Assembly: GCF_007109225.1 (NCBI RefSeq)
Contig: NZ_VJZK01000001.1
Coordinates: 392,731-456,730, forward strand
Source: Flavobacterium sp. GT3R68
GTDB taxonomy: Bacteria > Bacteroidota > Bacteroidia > Flavobacteriales > Flavobacteriaceae
Direction: 5' to 3'
Length of the DNA: 64,000 nt
The position numbers were made by a program, and so were the translations under genes. The notes under the pieces were generated by a model. That model ran no database searches. It was not told the origin of the DNA and was given only the letters and a program-made list of their open reading frames with translations. Shown here piece by piece: positions 1-8,565 of the stretch; the stretch's first letter is position 1; each line of letters begins with the position of its first letter.

Positions 1-44
1 TCATTACTGACCTTTTATTGCTTTAAACGCGCTAAAAACGATTT

Positions 45-893
45 TTAATTGTTTTTGATGATGTAAATGTGCGATGAAAACTCCAAATTGGACTTTGCTT
101 TCAAATTTGATTTCAATCCTACCAAAAAAGCTTTGAGGAAATTCATTTTTCCGTTTTTGTATTTTTCAGATAATAAACTCACATAAAAAGCATCAAATTT
201 CATCGGGAGCACTTTTACGAGTTTCATTCGTTCTTTTTCAAACAGCAATTTTATGGCCGTTTTCGAAAAATGCCAAAGGTGTCTCGGCACATCCAGCGCT
301 GCCCAAAATTTCCCATAATGTTTGGCATCATACGAATTAAAATTAGGAACTGCTATAATAATTGTTCCGTTTGGTTTTAGGAGTCTTTTCAACTCTTTAA
401 TCTGCGCATCTAAATTTGGAACGTGTTCCAGAACATGCCACATCGTTATGACATCAAAAGAATTATTTTCCAAATTCTGACTTTTTTCAGAAAAAGAAAC
501 TCCTTTTTTGATTGCGATGTTTTTTGCTTTATCGCTTGGTTCTATTCCGGTAATGCTCCAGCCATTGTTTTTCGCGACGGTTAAAAAATCACCAGTTCCT
601 GCTCCAATATCCAAAAGACTTCCTTTTTCAGTATGGAGGTCATTGATTAAGTCCAGTTTGTTTTTTAGCGCTATATCTTTGACAAAATGATAGGCTTTCT
701 CAAACAAAGATCTTTTTCCATCGGTGTGCGAAATATAATCGTCGCTTTCATAATAGGCTGGCAAATTGTTTTCGTCAGGTTGCGGAGAAGTGATTAACAT
801 ATCCAGAACTTCGTCATGATACAAGTCAAAGGTCTCTTTGGAAACCGAAAAATCTTTTACCGTTAAAAACAATTTGTGTTTAGAAATATCCAT
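45..893 (-). CDS. class I SAM-dependent methyltransferase
   Basis: This is a predicted cytosolic S-adenosylmethionine-dependent methyltransferase of 282 residues. The glycine-rich SAM-binding motif I (LLDIGAGTG) lies near residues 93-101, and an acidic position follows at IEPSD near 118-121. The HVLEHV segment (153-158) and the RLLKPNG loop (170-176) are typical of the Methyltransf_11/23 fold. The first 85 residues form a family-specific N-terminal extension with aromatic and acidic stretches, seen in methyltransferases that act on sugars or lipids. The substrate cannot be read from the sequence. It is a single gene, separated from mnmG by about 125 bases that include a parS-like site. The fold is certain; the role is not. 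Confidence 0.85.
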   Translation of the reverse strand: MDISKHKLFLTVKDFSVSKETFDLYHDEVLDMLITSPQPDENNLPAYYESDDYISHTDGKRSLFEKAYHFVKDIALKNKLDLINDLHTEKGSLLDIGAGTGDFLTVAKNNGWSITGIEPSDKAKNIAIKKGVSFSEKSQNLENNSFDVITMWHVLEHVPNLDAQIKELKRLLKPNGTIIIAVPNFNSYDAKHYGKFWAALDVPRHLWHFSKTAIKLLFEKERMKLVKVLPMKFDAFYVSLLSEKYKNGKMNFLKAFLVGLKSNLKAKSNLEFSSHIYIIKNN

Positions 894-1000
894 ATAATTC
901 TCAAAGTCATTTATGATAAAAACCCAACGGATTCTACAATCAGTTAGGTTTTAAAAATTTTTTATTTATAATTTCCAACAATAACAAGGCTTCGCGCCGT

Positions 1001-1016
1001 AGTTTCACGTGGAACA
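1001..1016. other. parS: parS-like centromere site 1
   Basis: AGTTTCACGTGGAACA matches the general ParB-binding consensus TGTTNCACGTGNAACA at every position except the first. It begins 3 bases beyond the mnmG stop codon. Two perfect copies flank it at 2908 and 3093, which makes chance unlikely. A ParB-binding role is inferred from the match and the clustering. Confidence 0.65.
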
Positions 1017-1018
1017 AT

Positions 1019-2890
1019 TTAGCGCCCCATATAAATCAGCAGCACTGAAATGTCACTTGGCGAAACGCCACTAATTCGGGAGGCTTGGGATATGGTTACC
1101 GGACGAATCTTTTTGAACTTTTCTTTGGCTTCAAAAGACAGGGATTTTATTTTATCGTAATCAAACGCCTCCGGAATTTTGACATCTTCCAATCGGGTCA
1201 GCTTATCCGCATTGTTTCTCTCTTTTTCGATATAGCCGGAATATTTTACCTGGATTTCCGCCTGCTCCAGGATTTCCTGATCCACATCATTTTCAGAAAT
1301 ATATTCAGCCACTTTTTCGAATTTCATCATATCCTCCAAATCAATTTGTGGCCTGGAGAATACTTTAAACATCTTATCGCCCTGGTTAATCAGCGCGGTG
1401 TCTTTTGCAGCCAAAATAGGATTTGTTTCCGCGACCGTGACGCTGGTTTCTTTAAAGAAAGCCACCATTTTTTCGGATTCGTTTAACTTATGCTCCATTC
1501 TTCGTAACCGTTGTTCAGAAGCAAGACCAATCGCATGCGACATCGGGGTTAATCTGAAATCGGCATTATCCTGACGCAATAACGTTCGGTATTCGGCACG
1601 GGAAGTAAACATTCGGTAGGGCTCTTCAGTTCCTTTGGTAATCAAATCGTCAATTAAAACTCCGATGTAAGCCTCGTCTCTTTTCAAAATTAGCGGATCT
1701 TTTTCCTGCACTTTAAGCGCAGCATTGATACCCGCCATTAATCCCTGCGAAGCTGCTTCTTCATATCCCGTCGTACCGTTAATCTGTCCAGCAAAATACA
1801 AACCTTCAATTAATTTGGTTTCCAGCGTATGCTTCAGTTGTGTTGGCGGAAAGTAATCGTATTCGATTGCGTATCCCGGACGGAAAAATTTCACCTTTTC
1901 AAAACCTACAACAGAGCGCAATGCCTTGAACTGAATATCTTCCGGCAAGGAAGTAGAAAAACCATTCACATAAACTTCACACGTATTCCAGCCCTCGGGT
2001 TCTACGAATAACTGGTGTCTGTCTTTGTCGGCAAATCTGTTGATCTTATCTTCAATAGACGGACAATATCTTGGACCCAAACTTTGAATCCTTCCGTTGA
2101 ACATCGGCGAACGATCGAAACCTTCCCGTAAAATATTGTGCACTTCCAAAGAAGTATAGGTCATATGACAGGAACGTTGATGTACTAATGGTTTTGTGAT
2201 ATCGGAATAAGAAAACTTATCCGGTTTAGCATCCCCTTTTTCCTCATTCATTTTGGAATAATCCAATGAACGGCCATCCACTCTTGGAGGTGTTCCGGTC
2301 TTCATTCTTCCGGATTGGAAACCGACTTTTTCTAAATCTTCAGTGATTCCGTAAGCGGCACTTTCGCCCGCTCTACCACCGCCAAATTGTTTTTCACCAA
2401 TGTGAATCAGTCCGTTCAGGAAGGTTCCATTGGTAAGCACAACCGCTTTTGATCTTATCTCAACTCCCAGTGAAGTTTTTATTCCTTTTATTTTGCCATC
2501 CTCAATGATTAGTCCTTTAACCATTTCCTGATAGAAATCAAGATTTGGCGTGCCTTCCAACATCAATCGCCACTCCTCCGCGAATCGCATACGGTCACTT
2601 TGAACGCGTGGCGACCACATCGCAGGCCCTTTGGATTTGTTCAGCATCTTGAACTGGATAGCGGTCTTGTCCGAAACAATTCCGGAATAACCGCCCAGCG
2701 CATCAATCTCGCGGACGATTTGGCCTTTCGCAATTCCGCCCATAGCCGGATTACAGGACATCTGCGCAATGTTTTGCAAGCTCATCGTTACCAACAGGGT
2801 TTTGGATCCCATGTTCGCCGCTGCCGCTGCCGCTTCCGAGCCTGCGTGACCTGCACCCACTACAATTACATCGTATTCTTCTTGAAACAC
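1019..2890 (-). CDS. mnmG: tRNA uridine-5-carboxymethylaminomethyl(34) synthesis enzyme MnmG
   Basis: MnmG (GidA) works with the GTPase MnmE to install the carboxymethylaminomethyl group on wobble uridine U34 of several tRNAs, using FAD and a folate one-carbon donor. The 623-residue length is normal for the family. The N-terminal FAD dinucleotide-binding motif is GAGHAGSEAA (12-21), followed by the conserved GGIAKGQIVREIDALGG stretch and later TGTPPRVDG. The start is a GTG at 2888-2890. An in-frame stop lies 12 bases further upstream with no ATG between, so GTG is the only reasonable start. A perfect parS-like palindrome sits 17 bases upstream of the start, in the likely leader, and another follows the stop. 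The mnmE partner is not in the window. Confidence 0.97.
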   Translation of the reverse strand: MFQEEYDVIVVGAGHAGSEAAAAAANMGSKTLLVTMSLQNIAQMSCNPAMGGIAKGQIVREIDALGGYSGIVSDKTAIQFKMLNKSKGPAMWSPRVQSDRMRFAEEWRLMLEGTPNLDFYQEMVKGLIIEDGKIKGIKTSLGVEIRSKAVVLTNGTFLNGLIHIGEKQFGGGRAGESAAYGITEDLEKVGFQSGRMKTGTPPRVDGRSLDYSKMNEEKGDAKPDKFSYSDITKPLVHQRSCHMTYTSLEVHNILREGFDRSPMFNGRIQSLGPRYCPSIEDKINRFADKDRHQLFVEPEGWNTCEVYVNGFSTSLPEDIQFKALRSVVGFEKVKFFRPGYAIEYDYFPPTQLKHTLETKLIEGLYFAGQINGTTGYEEAASQGLMAGINAALKVQEKDPLILKRDEAYIGVLIDDLITKGTEEPYRMFTSRAEYRTLLRQDNADFRLTPMSHAIGLASEQRLRRMEHKLNESEKMVAFFKETSVTVAETNPILAAKDTALINQGDKMFKVFSRPQIDLEDMMKFEKVAEYISENDVDQEILEQAEIQVKYSGYIEKERNNADKLTRLEDVKIPEAFDYDKIKSLSFEAKEKFKKIRPVTISQASRISGVSPSDISVLLIYMGR

Positions 2891-2907
2891 TTTTATTCTT
2901 TTTTATT

Positions 2908-2923
2908 TGTTCCACGTGGAACA
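2908..2923. other. parS: parS-like centromere site 2
   Basis: TGTTCCACGTGGAACA is a perfect 16-base palindrome matching TGTTNCACGTGNAACA. It lies 17 bases upstream of the mnmG GTG start, in the probable promoter or leader. ParB bound here could affect mnmG transcription; that is inference. Confidence 0.75.
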
Positions 2924-3088
2924 AAATTTATATTTTCGTTTTGGCTGCCAATAAATGACAATCAAATCATTTGTCCTTTAGCCCCGATGGAAGGGAAAAT
3001 CCTCCCGAATCTTTCTGAGGGAGACTTGGAATGACAGCGGCAATTGCAATATTAAAATTCACCTTCCATTCGCTCCAAAATAATTTCC

Positions 3089-3508
3089 CTATTGTTCCAC
3101 GTGGAACAACGCGATTTTTTCTTCTTCCTTTTGACGCATCAAAGCCTCATCATCTTCTGCTTTGTCCTTGTATCCACAGTAATGCAAAATACCGTGAACC
3201 AGCACTCGCTTCAGTTCTTCTTCGAAAGAAACGTCAAAATCCTGCGCATTATCACGGACTCTTTCAACGGAGATGAAAATATCGCCATGTAATTCATTTC
3301 CTACGGCGTAATCAAAGCTGATGATGTCCGTCAGTGTGTCGTGATTCAGGTATTCCATGTTGATTTTGTGTAGATATTCGTCGTCACAAAAAACATAATT
3401 GATCTCGCCTTCTTTCTTGTTTTCGGAAACAATGACCTGAGACAGCCAGTCTGAAATAGCAGTTTCGTTATCCAACTCGAAGTCGGTTTCGTAATTAAAA
3501 TTAATCAT
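3089..3508 (-). CDS. ybeY: endoribonuclease YbeY (rRNA maturation factor)
   Basis: YbeY is a metal-dependent single-strand endoribonuclease involved in 16S rRNA 3'-end maturation and ribosome quality control. At 139 residues it has normal length. The signature HGILHYCGYKD lies at residues 105-115. H105 and H109 match two metal ligands, but the usual third histidine (GYDH in enterobacteria) is read as GYKD, so the third ligand is replaced or displaced; this may be a lineage feature. The last five residues, FHVEQ, are encoded by a perfect parS-like palindrome. The start overlaps the end of the upstream DUF4175 gene by 8 bases, which suggests translational coupling. The order DUF4175-ybeY-mnmG on one strand suggests a co-transcribed block. 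Confidence 0.93.
   Translation of the reverse strand: MINFNYETDFELDNETAISDWLSQVIVSENKKEGEINYVFCDDEYLHKINMEYLNHDTLTDIISFDYAVGNELHGDIFISVERVRDNAQDFDVSFEEELKRVLVHGILHYCGYKDKAEDDEALMRQKEEEKIALFHVEQ
3093..3108. other. parS: parS-like centromere site 3, inside ybeY
   Basis: TGTTCCACGTGGAACA is identical to site 2 and lies inside the final codons of ybeY, where it encodes the FHVEQ tail. Sites 2 and 3 are 185 bases apart. The functional assignment is by consensus match. Confidence 0.75.
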
Positions 3509-6500
3509 CTTTTCTAAAATACTTTTGAACCTTCTGGTTGTAATTTTGCCGCAAAGGTAGGCTTTGTCTGTTTAATATCTCAATACTGTTCAGATAATCT
3601 TGCAGGGCCGCCGGTAGCGCATTGGATTGGTTGTTAAATTCCTTTTTGTTGGTTTCGGACTGGCGGTTCTTTTCTTCGCCCTGTTGCTGTACGGCTTTGT
3701 CTAATTTGAGTAGTTCGTATTTAAGGTTCAGCATCTTTTGGAGCGTTTCGTTATTGAAGCCTTTGTTTAGTAATTGCTTTTCCAATTGCTTCATTTGCTC
3801 AACGGCGTTCTGTCCGCTTCCGCCCAGTCCTTCTTTTTCCAGCGCTTTTTGCAGGGCTTCCCGAAGCTGCTTTTGCTCCTGGTAAATCTTCATGATTTCA
3901 CCGGCTGTTCCCTCGCCGTCTTCTCCATTTTCACCTTCATTCCCGTCGGATCCGCTTTTGCCGGTCTTACCGCTTTTGCCTTTTTCGCCCTTATCCCCTT
4001 CTTTTCCTTCCCCGGGCTTCTCCCCTTTCTTCATTCCGTCACTAATCTTCTGACCCAGGCCTTCCTGTTTTTTGATGATGTCGGGCAATTGCATTCCCTG
4101 ACCCTGTCCTGGCTTAGGTTTCCCTCCTGAACCAGTACCCGACATCTGCATCTGCATCTGCATGCCATTGAGAACATCGCTTAAAAAGTCGGCCAATTTA
4201 TTCGCCGAAGAAATGGTATACTGCTGGTGTGAAAGTCCTTTTGGTATTTGTGTTTCGGCCAGACTCTCTAAAGCCTTATCCAGATTATAATGAACGTTGC
4301 CAATTTCTTTGGTTATATCCTCGGCTATTTTCGGGTTACGCAATGACAACGCAAATAAACTATCGTCGACATGTTTAAACTGCTGTTTGAGATCCTGCTG
4401 GATTTTTAAATGTTTATTATACGATGGCGAGCCTCGTCTCAAGCCCTTGAATTCTCCCATCAAATCTTCTTGCGAAAACGAGAATGCCAATAAGTTATCC
4501 AGAATTTGACGAAGCATTTTAACGTCTTCTTCCAACTGTTCCATTTCACCACCAGCCATACTTTCTGACATTTTCGCAGCCATCTCCTTCATTTTTTTGG
4601 ATGCACTTTTTTGTTTGGGTTTGGCTTTGGACTGATTTTGTTTCTGCAATTCGTCAGAGGCTTTCTTTAAATCCTCATCAATGCTTTTTTCTTTTTCTTC
4701 GTCTTTTGGAATATCCAGTGGCGATTTAAGCTCTTTGTTTTCTTTGTCAAGTTCCTTTAAATCTTCTTGGATTTTGTCAAATTCTTTATTAATTTCACTT
4801 TGTTTGTCAGTGTTATTTTCCTTTTCTTTATTAGATAAATCCTCTTGCTTTTCTGAAAGTTTATCCAATTTATCAGCGAGCTGTTCGGCTTTCTTCTCTA
4901 CGTAATATTTCTTGGTCAGTTCCACCAATTGCTCCAGATTTTTAGTTTGGTTTTTACTGTTCTGTTTGAATTTTTCCAATTTCTCAAGCAGCTCCTCATT
5001 TTTGATTTTATCTGTGAGTTCTTTTAACTCGTCCAATAACTTTTGGTTTTTTTCCAAATCCTTATCCGCTTTTTCCAGACGCTTTTGAAGTTCCTCCTTG
5101 AATTCGTCTTTTTTATCGGTCTTGACTTTATCCAGATTCTCTTCCATTTTTTTGGAGAATTCCTTCATCATTTCGTCCTGTTGCTTTTGACGTTTGATAA
5201 AATCATTCATCTTCTGCTGATCTTTGAATTCTAAATTGTCTTTTTCTTTTCCGGTCTTCTGCAATTTTTCCATCTCTGAAATTTGCTTGTCCTGATTCTT
5301 CAACGATTTTTCAAGGCTGTTGATGTTGTCATTTTGCTGCTGCAATACCTGATCTTCCTTCTCCTGGTCGGTCGCTATTCTATTTGAAAAAACTGAAGAC
5401 TTGGTGCTTTTGAAATGATGCAATGCATCGTTGTCGAATACCTCGAAATAATAGTCATAAGAAACTCCCTGTTCAACCGGCAGCGCGCTTGGGAATGCAA
5501 ACACGAATTGATCGTACACATCTTTCCTGGATCTAATTGTTCCACGTTTGGCATTCTCGGGCTTGTTTTTAGGATAATAAACCACTTGGAGTTTGTAAAG
5601 TCCGTAATCGTCGGAAATAGTTCCTAAAACGTAGTTTTTGGCTACTTTCAAACTGTCCGGAGCCGTGCCGACATTAATTGAAGGAAACTGGTCTTTGATA
5701 ATGGAAAGCTGATAGTTCAGCTTTTCGAAGTTTTTAACCTTCTCATTAGAAGTAAGTATTTGATATTCCGTGTTTTGACTGATGTTTTTAGACAATGTAA
5801 ACACATTATCCTGTTTAGAGAATGGAATATTCGTCTTCAAATCGGTCCATTCCACTTTTTGGGTAGCTAGTGTATTCATTTCCCAGGTTACCCGCGTGCC
5901 TTCCGGAACAATCGCGTTTCCGGTTCCTCGAATCAACTCCGGTTTTTTGTTCAGATACGATGGGAAATGAAGCAGCATTTGGAAATTCGCTATCGACGGA
6001 ACGGTAATCACGGCCAGTTCATATTCTGATGAAGAAACATCATTGGCTTCCACGTGAAACGATAGATTCGCAGTTGGTTTTTCGATTTTAAATTGAAATT
6101 CCCCCGCAGCGTTGCTTTCCATGAAATAACTTTCGTCACCAATGAAAATCATTGCATTTTCGGGAACTATTTTTCCCTGGGTTTTTATTTTAAGGATAAA
6201 ATCCTTGTTCTGTTCCGTTTGCAGACTTGGATTTAAAACAACAAATTGAAAGGGAGCCGGCGGTAAAAATTGCTCCTTAAAATGGACTACACGATTCATA
6301 CTTTGCGAAATAATCTTGCTGTTGCCCGAAATATAAAAGAAGGCAAAAAACAAGATGGGTATAATCGCCAAAGGCAGGTATTTTCTGTTTGAATCAAAAT
6401 TAATCGCATTGCTGAAAGGAATGGGCTGCAATGCTTTTGCTTTTTGTTCGATGGATGCCAACAGCAATTCAGATTGGTTGCTATCCGAAGACAACTGAAG

Positions 6501-6833
6501 AAAATTGGTCAACTTGTCGCTGACTTCGGTAAAATGATTTCCAATAATGGCGGAAGCTTCTCCGTAATTGATTCCTTTCTGTAGTTTAAATAATTTGGAA
6601 ACCGGAAAAAGGATGAAACGGCCTAGTAAGAAGAGTTCGACCATAATGAAGGTCCAAAACAAGATGGTTCTTCCCATTGGTTTCAACCAAAGAAAATATT
6701 CCACAAACAAGGTAAATAACAGATACAACAATCCCAGACCAATGAAAAAAATCAATCCTCTGAGGAGTTCATTGGTGTAAAACTTTTTTATAAAAGCTTC
6801 TAATTTGTGGTAAATCAATGTCTTATTTTCCAA
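3501..6833 (-). CDS. DUF4175 family membrane protein, coiled-coil
   Basis: This 1110-residue protein matches the Bacteroidota DUF4175 family, whose function is unknown. Two membrane helices lie at about residues 24-46 and 53-76, and a third at about 152-170. A beta-rich, probably periplasmic region follows (about 190-480). Next comes a very long lysine/glutamate-rich coiled coil (about 490-760) and a helical region. A glycine-rich, collagen-like GEKG/GKSG stretch (about 935-977) precedes a final helical section. The architecture suggests a tethering or scaffolding protein of the envelope; that is inference. It overlaps ybeY by 8 bases. The promoter region lies in the 188-base gap shared with the divergent gltX. 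Confidence 0.85.
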   Translation of the reverse strand: MENKTLIYHKLEAFIKKFYTNELLRGLIFFIGLGLLYLLFTLFVEYFLWLKPMGRTILFWTFIMVELFLLGRFILFPVSKLFKLQKGINYGEASAIIGNHFTEVSDKLTNFLQLSSDSNQSELLLASIEQKAKALQPIPFSNAINFDSNRKYLPLAIIPILFFAFFYISGNSKIISQSMNRVVHFKEQFLPPAPFQFVVLNPSLQTEQNKDFILKIKTQGKIVPENAMIFIGDESYFMESNAAGEFQFKIEKPTANLSFHVEANDVSSSEYELAVITVPSIANFQMLLHFPSYLNKKPELIRGTGNAIVPEGTRVTWEMNTLATQKVEWTDLKTNIPFSKQDNVFTLSKNISQNTEYQILTSNEKVKNFEKLNYQLSIIKDQFPSINVGTAPDSLKVAKNYVLGTISDDYGLYKLQVVYYPKNKPENAKRGTIRSRKDVYDQFVFAFPSALPVEQGVSYDYYFEVFDNDALHHFKSTKSSVFSNRIATDQEKEDQVLQQQNDNINSLEKSLKNQDKQISEMEKLQKTGKEKDNLEFKDQQKMNDFIKRQKQQDEMMKEFSKKMEENLDKVKTDKKDEFKEELQKRLEKADKDLEKNQKLLDELKELTDKIKNEELLEKLEKFKQNSKNQTKNLEQLVELTKKYYVEKKAEQLADKLDKLSEKQEDLSNKEKENNTDKQSEINKEFDKIQEDLKELDKENKELKSPLDIPKDEEKEKSIDEDLKKASDELQKQNQSKAKPKQKSASKKMKEMAAKMSESMAGGEMEQLEEDVKMLRQILDNLLAFSFSQEDLMGEFKGLRRGSPSYNKHLKIQQDLKQQFKHVDDSLFALSLRNPKIAEDITKEIGNVHYNLDKALESLAETQIPKGLSHQQYTISSANKLADFLSDVLNGMQMQMQMSGTGSGGKPKPGQGQGMQLPDIIKKQEGLGQKISDGMKKGEKPGEGKEGDKGEKGKSGKTGKSGSDGNEGENGEDGEGTAGEIMKIYQEQKQLREALQKALEKEGLGGSGQNAVEQMKQLEKQLLNKGFNNETLQKMLNLKYELLKLDKAVQQQGEEKNRQSETNKKEFNNQSNALPAALQDYLNSIEILNRQSLPLRQNYNQKVQKYFRKDD

Positions 6834-7021
6834 TTTATTGGTCTTTTCTTTATAACCGATAAAAGTACGATTTTATCTGAATATGTGAAATAGAAAAACA
6901 ACGATTGTAACTCACTCAAAAACAGATTATAATGATTAAGAAAAGAGTCTGGTTTTCATCCAAACATCTAATTATTAAATTCAGGGATTGAAATTGTATC
7001 TTTGCAAGAAAATTTACAAAA

Positions 7022-8527
7022 ATGTCGAAGCAAGTTCGTGTGCGTTTTGCGCCAAGTCCGACAGGACCTTTACATATTGGCGGCGTCCGTACCGCTTTAT
7101 TTAATTATTTGTTTGCCAAAAAACATGGCGGTGTTTTCTTTTTGCGAGTGGAAGATACCGACCAGAACCGTTTTGTACCCGGAGCCGAATCATATATCAT
7201 GGAAGCCTTGGAGTGGCTAGGAATTTCACCTGATGAAACTGTTGGAAAGAATGAAAAATTTGGTCCCTATCGTCAGAGCGAAAGAAAACCTTTGTACAAA
7301 CAATATGCTGATCAATTGATAAACAGCGGTTGGGCGTATTACGCTTTCGATACACCGGCAGCTTTGGATGCGCATAGAAAAAAGCACGAAGAAGAAGGAA
7401 AGGTATTTATTTATAATCATCATAACAGGGAAAAACTGGATACTTCTTTGGTGATTTCTGCTGACGAAACGGTAAACAGAATTGCTAATGGTGAAGAATA
7501 TGTGATCCGTTTTAAAACTCCGGTTGATGAGACCTTACATCTGCATGATATCATTCGTGGGGATGTAAAATTTGAAACCAATTTACTGGACGATAAGGTC
7601 CTTTTTAAAGGCGATGGAATGCCTACGTACCATTTGGCCAATATTGTCGATGATCATTTAATGGCAACCTCCCATGTTATCCGTGGAGAAGAATGGTTGC
7701 CTTCGATGCCGTTGCACGTTTTATTGTACCGTGCCTTTGGTTGGGAAGCCCCTGAATTTGCACACCTTCCATTGATTTTGAAACCTATCGGAAATGGAAA
7801 ATTGTCCAAACGAGATGGCGATAAACTGGGCTTTCCGGTATTTCCATTGGAATGGGAAACTGAGGAAGGACTTTCATCCGGATACAGAGAAAACGGATTT
7901 TTCCCGGAAGCGGTGATTAACTTTCTGGCATTGTTAGGCTGGAATGACGGTACGGAAAAAGAACTGTTCTCGTTAGCAGAATTAGTGGCTTCTTTCGATT
8001 TGAACAGGGTTCATAAATCGGGTGCTAAATTTGACCCGGAGAAAAACAAATGGTTTAACCACCAATACCTGATCAAACAAAACGATGAAAAGCTGGCCAA
8101 GGACTTCACTCCTATTCTGGCAGAAAGAGGAATCAGCGTGCCGGAAGATCTGGTGGTAAAAATAGTTTCGCTCATCAAAGAACGCGCACATTTTGTGTCT
8201 GAATTCTGGGATTTGTGTGATTTCTTTTTTGTTGCACCCGAAACGTATGACGAAAAAGCAGCTAAAAACTGGAAAGAAGAAACGCCTGCCCTGATGCAGG
8301 AACTGATTTCGGTGATGGAAAATATTGGGGATTTCACCTCAAATACTATAGAAACCGTTGTAAAGGACTGGATGACGAAAAACGAAATTGGGATGGGTAA
8401 AGTAATGCAGCCGTTCCGTTTGAGTCTGGTTGGCGCCCCGAAAGGTCCTCACCTTTTTGACATTGTGGAAGTTCTCGGAAAGGACGAAACATTCAAGCGA
8501 CTGGAAAGAGCAATTGCTACTTTATAA
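7022..8527 (+). CDS. gltX: glutamate--tRNA ligase
   Basis: GluRS charges tRNA-Glu with glutamate in the cytosol. The 501-residue protein begins with a class I synthetase core: PSPTGPLHIGG (12-21) carries the HIGH-type signature, and KLSKRDGD near residue 260 is the KMSKS loop. The C-terminal third is the helical anticodon-binding domain. A TAnnTTTG box (TATCTTTG, 6997-7004) lies 17 bases before the ATG, giving a very short leader. No matching -33 box stands 19 bases upstream. A strong bidirectional terminator follows at once. GlnRS is encoded separately at 15.5 kb, so direct glutaminylation is available. Confidence 0.97.
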   Translation: MSKQVRVRFAPSPTGPLHIGGVRTALFNYLFAKKHGGVFFLRVEDTDQNRFVPGAESYIMEALEWLGISPDETVGKNEKFGPYRQSERKPLYKQYADQLINSGWAYYAFDTPAALDAHRKKHEEEGKVFIYNHHNREKLDTSLVISADETVNRIANGEEYVIRFKTPVDETLHLHDIIRGDVKFETNLLDDKVLFKGDGMPTYHLANIVDDHLMATSHVIRGEEWLPSMPLHVLLYRAFGWEAPEFAHLPLILKPIGNGKLSKRDGDKLGFPVFPLEWETEEGLSSGYRENGFFPEAVINFLALLGWNDGTEKELFSLAELVASFDLNRVHKSGAKFDPEKNKWFNHQYLIKQNDEKLAKDFTPILAERGISVPEDLVVKIVSLIKERAHFVSEFWDLCDFFFVAPETYDEKAAKNWKEETPALMQELISVMENIGDFTSNTIETVVKDWMTKNEIGMGKVMQPFRLSLVGAPKGPHLFDIVEVLGKDETFKRLERAIATL

Positions 8528-8532
8528 AAAAG

Positions 8533-8561
8533 AAAAAGCCCCGAAATACCGGGGCTTTTTT
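8533..8561. terminator. bidirectional rho-independent terminator
   Basis: The stem GCCCCG/CGGGGC is extended by A-T pairs on both sides and closes a short loop, with T runs on both strands. It separates gltX from the convergent gene at 8566. Confidence 0.9.
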
Positions 8562-8565
8562 ATGC

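Noticed and set aside
2600..3034. A 144-residue plus-strand ORF opposite mnmG containing a VPRGT segment.
   Set aside because: It is the antisense shadow of mnmG; the VPRGT word is only the parS-like palindrome read in another frame.
3622..5234. Several plus-strand ORFs opposite the DUF4175 gene rich in Ser, Phe and Leu.
   Set aside because: They mirror lysine/glutamate-rich coiled-coil codons on the real strand and have no start signals or homology.
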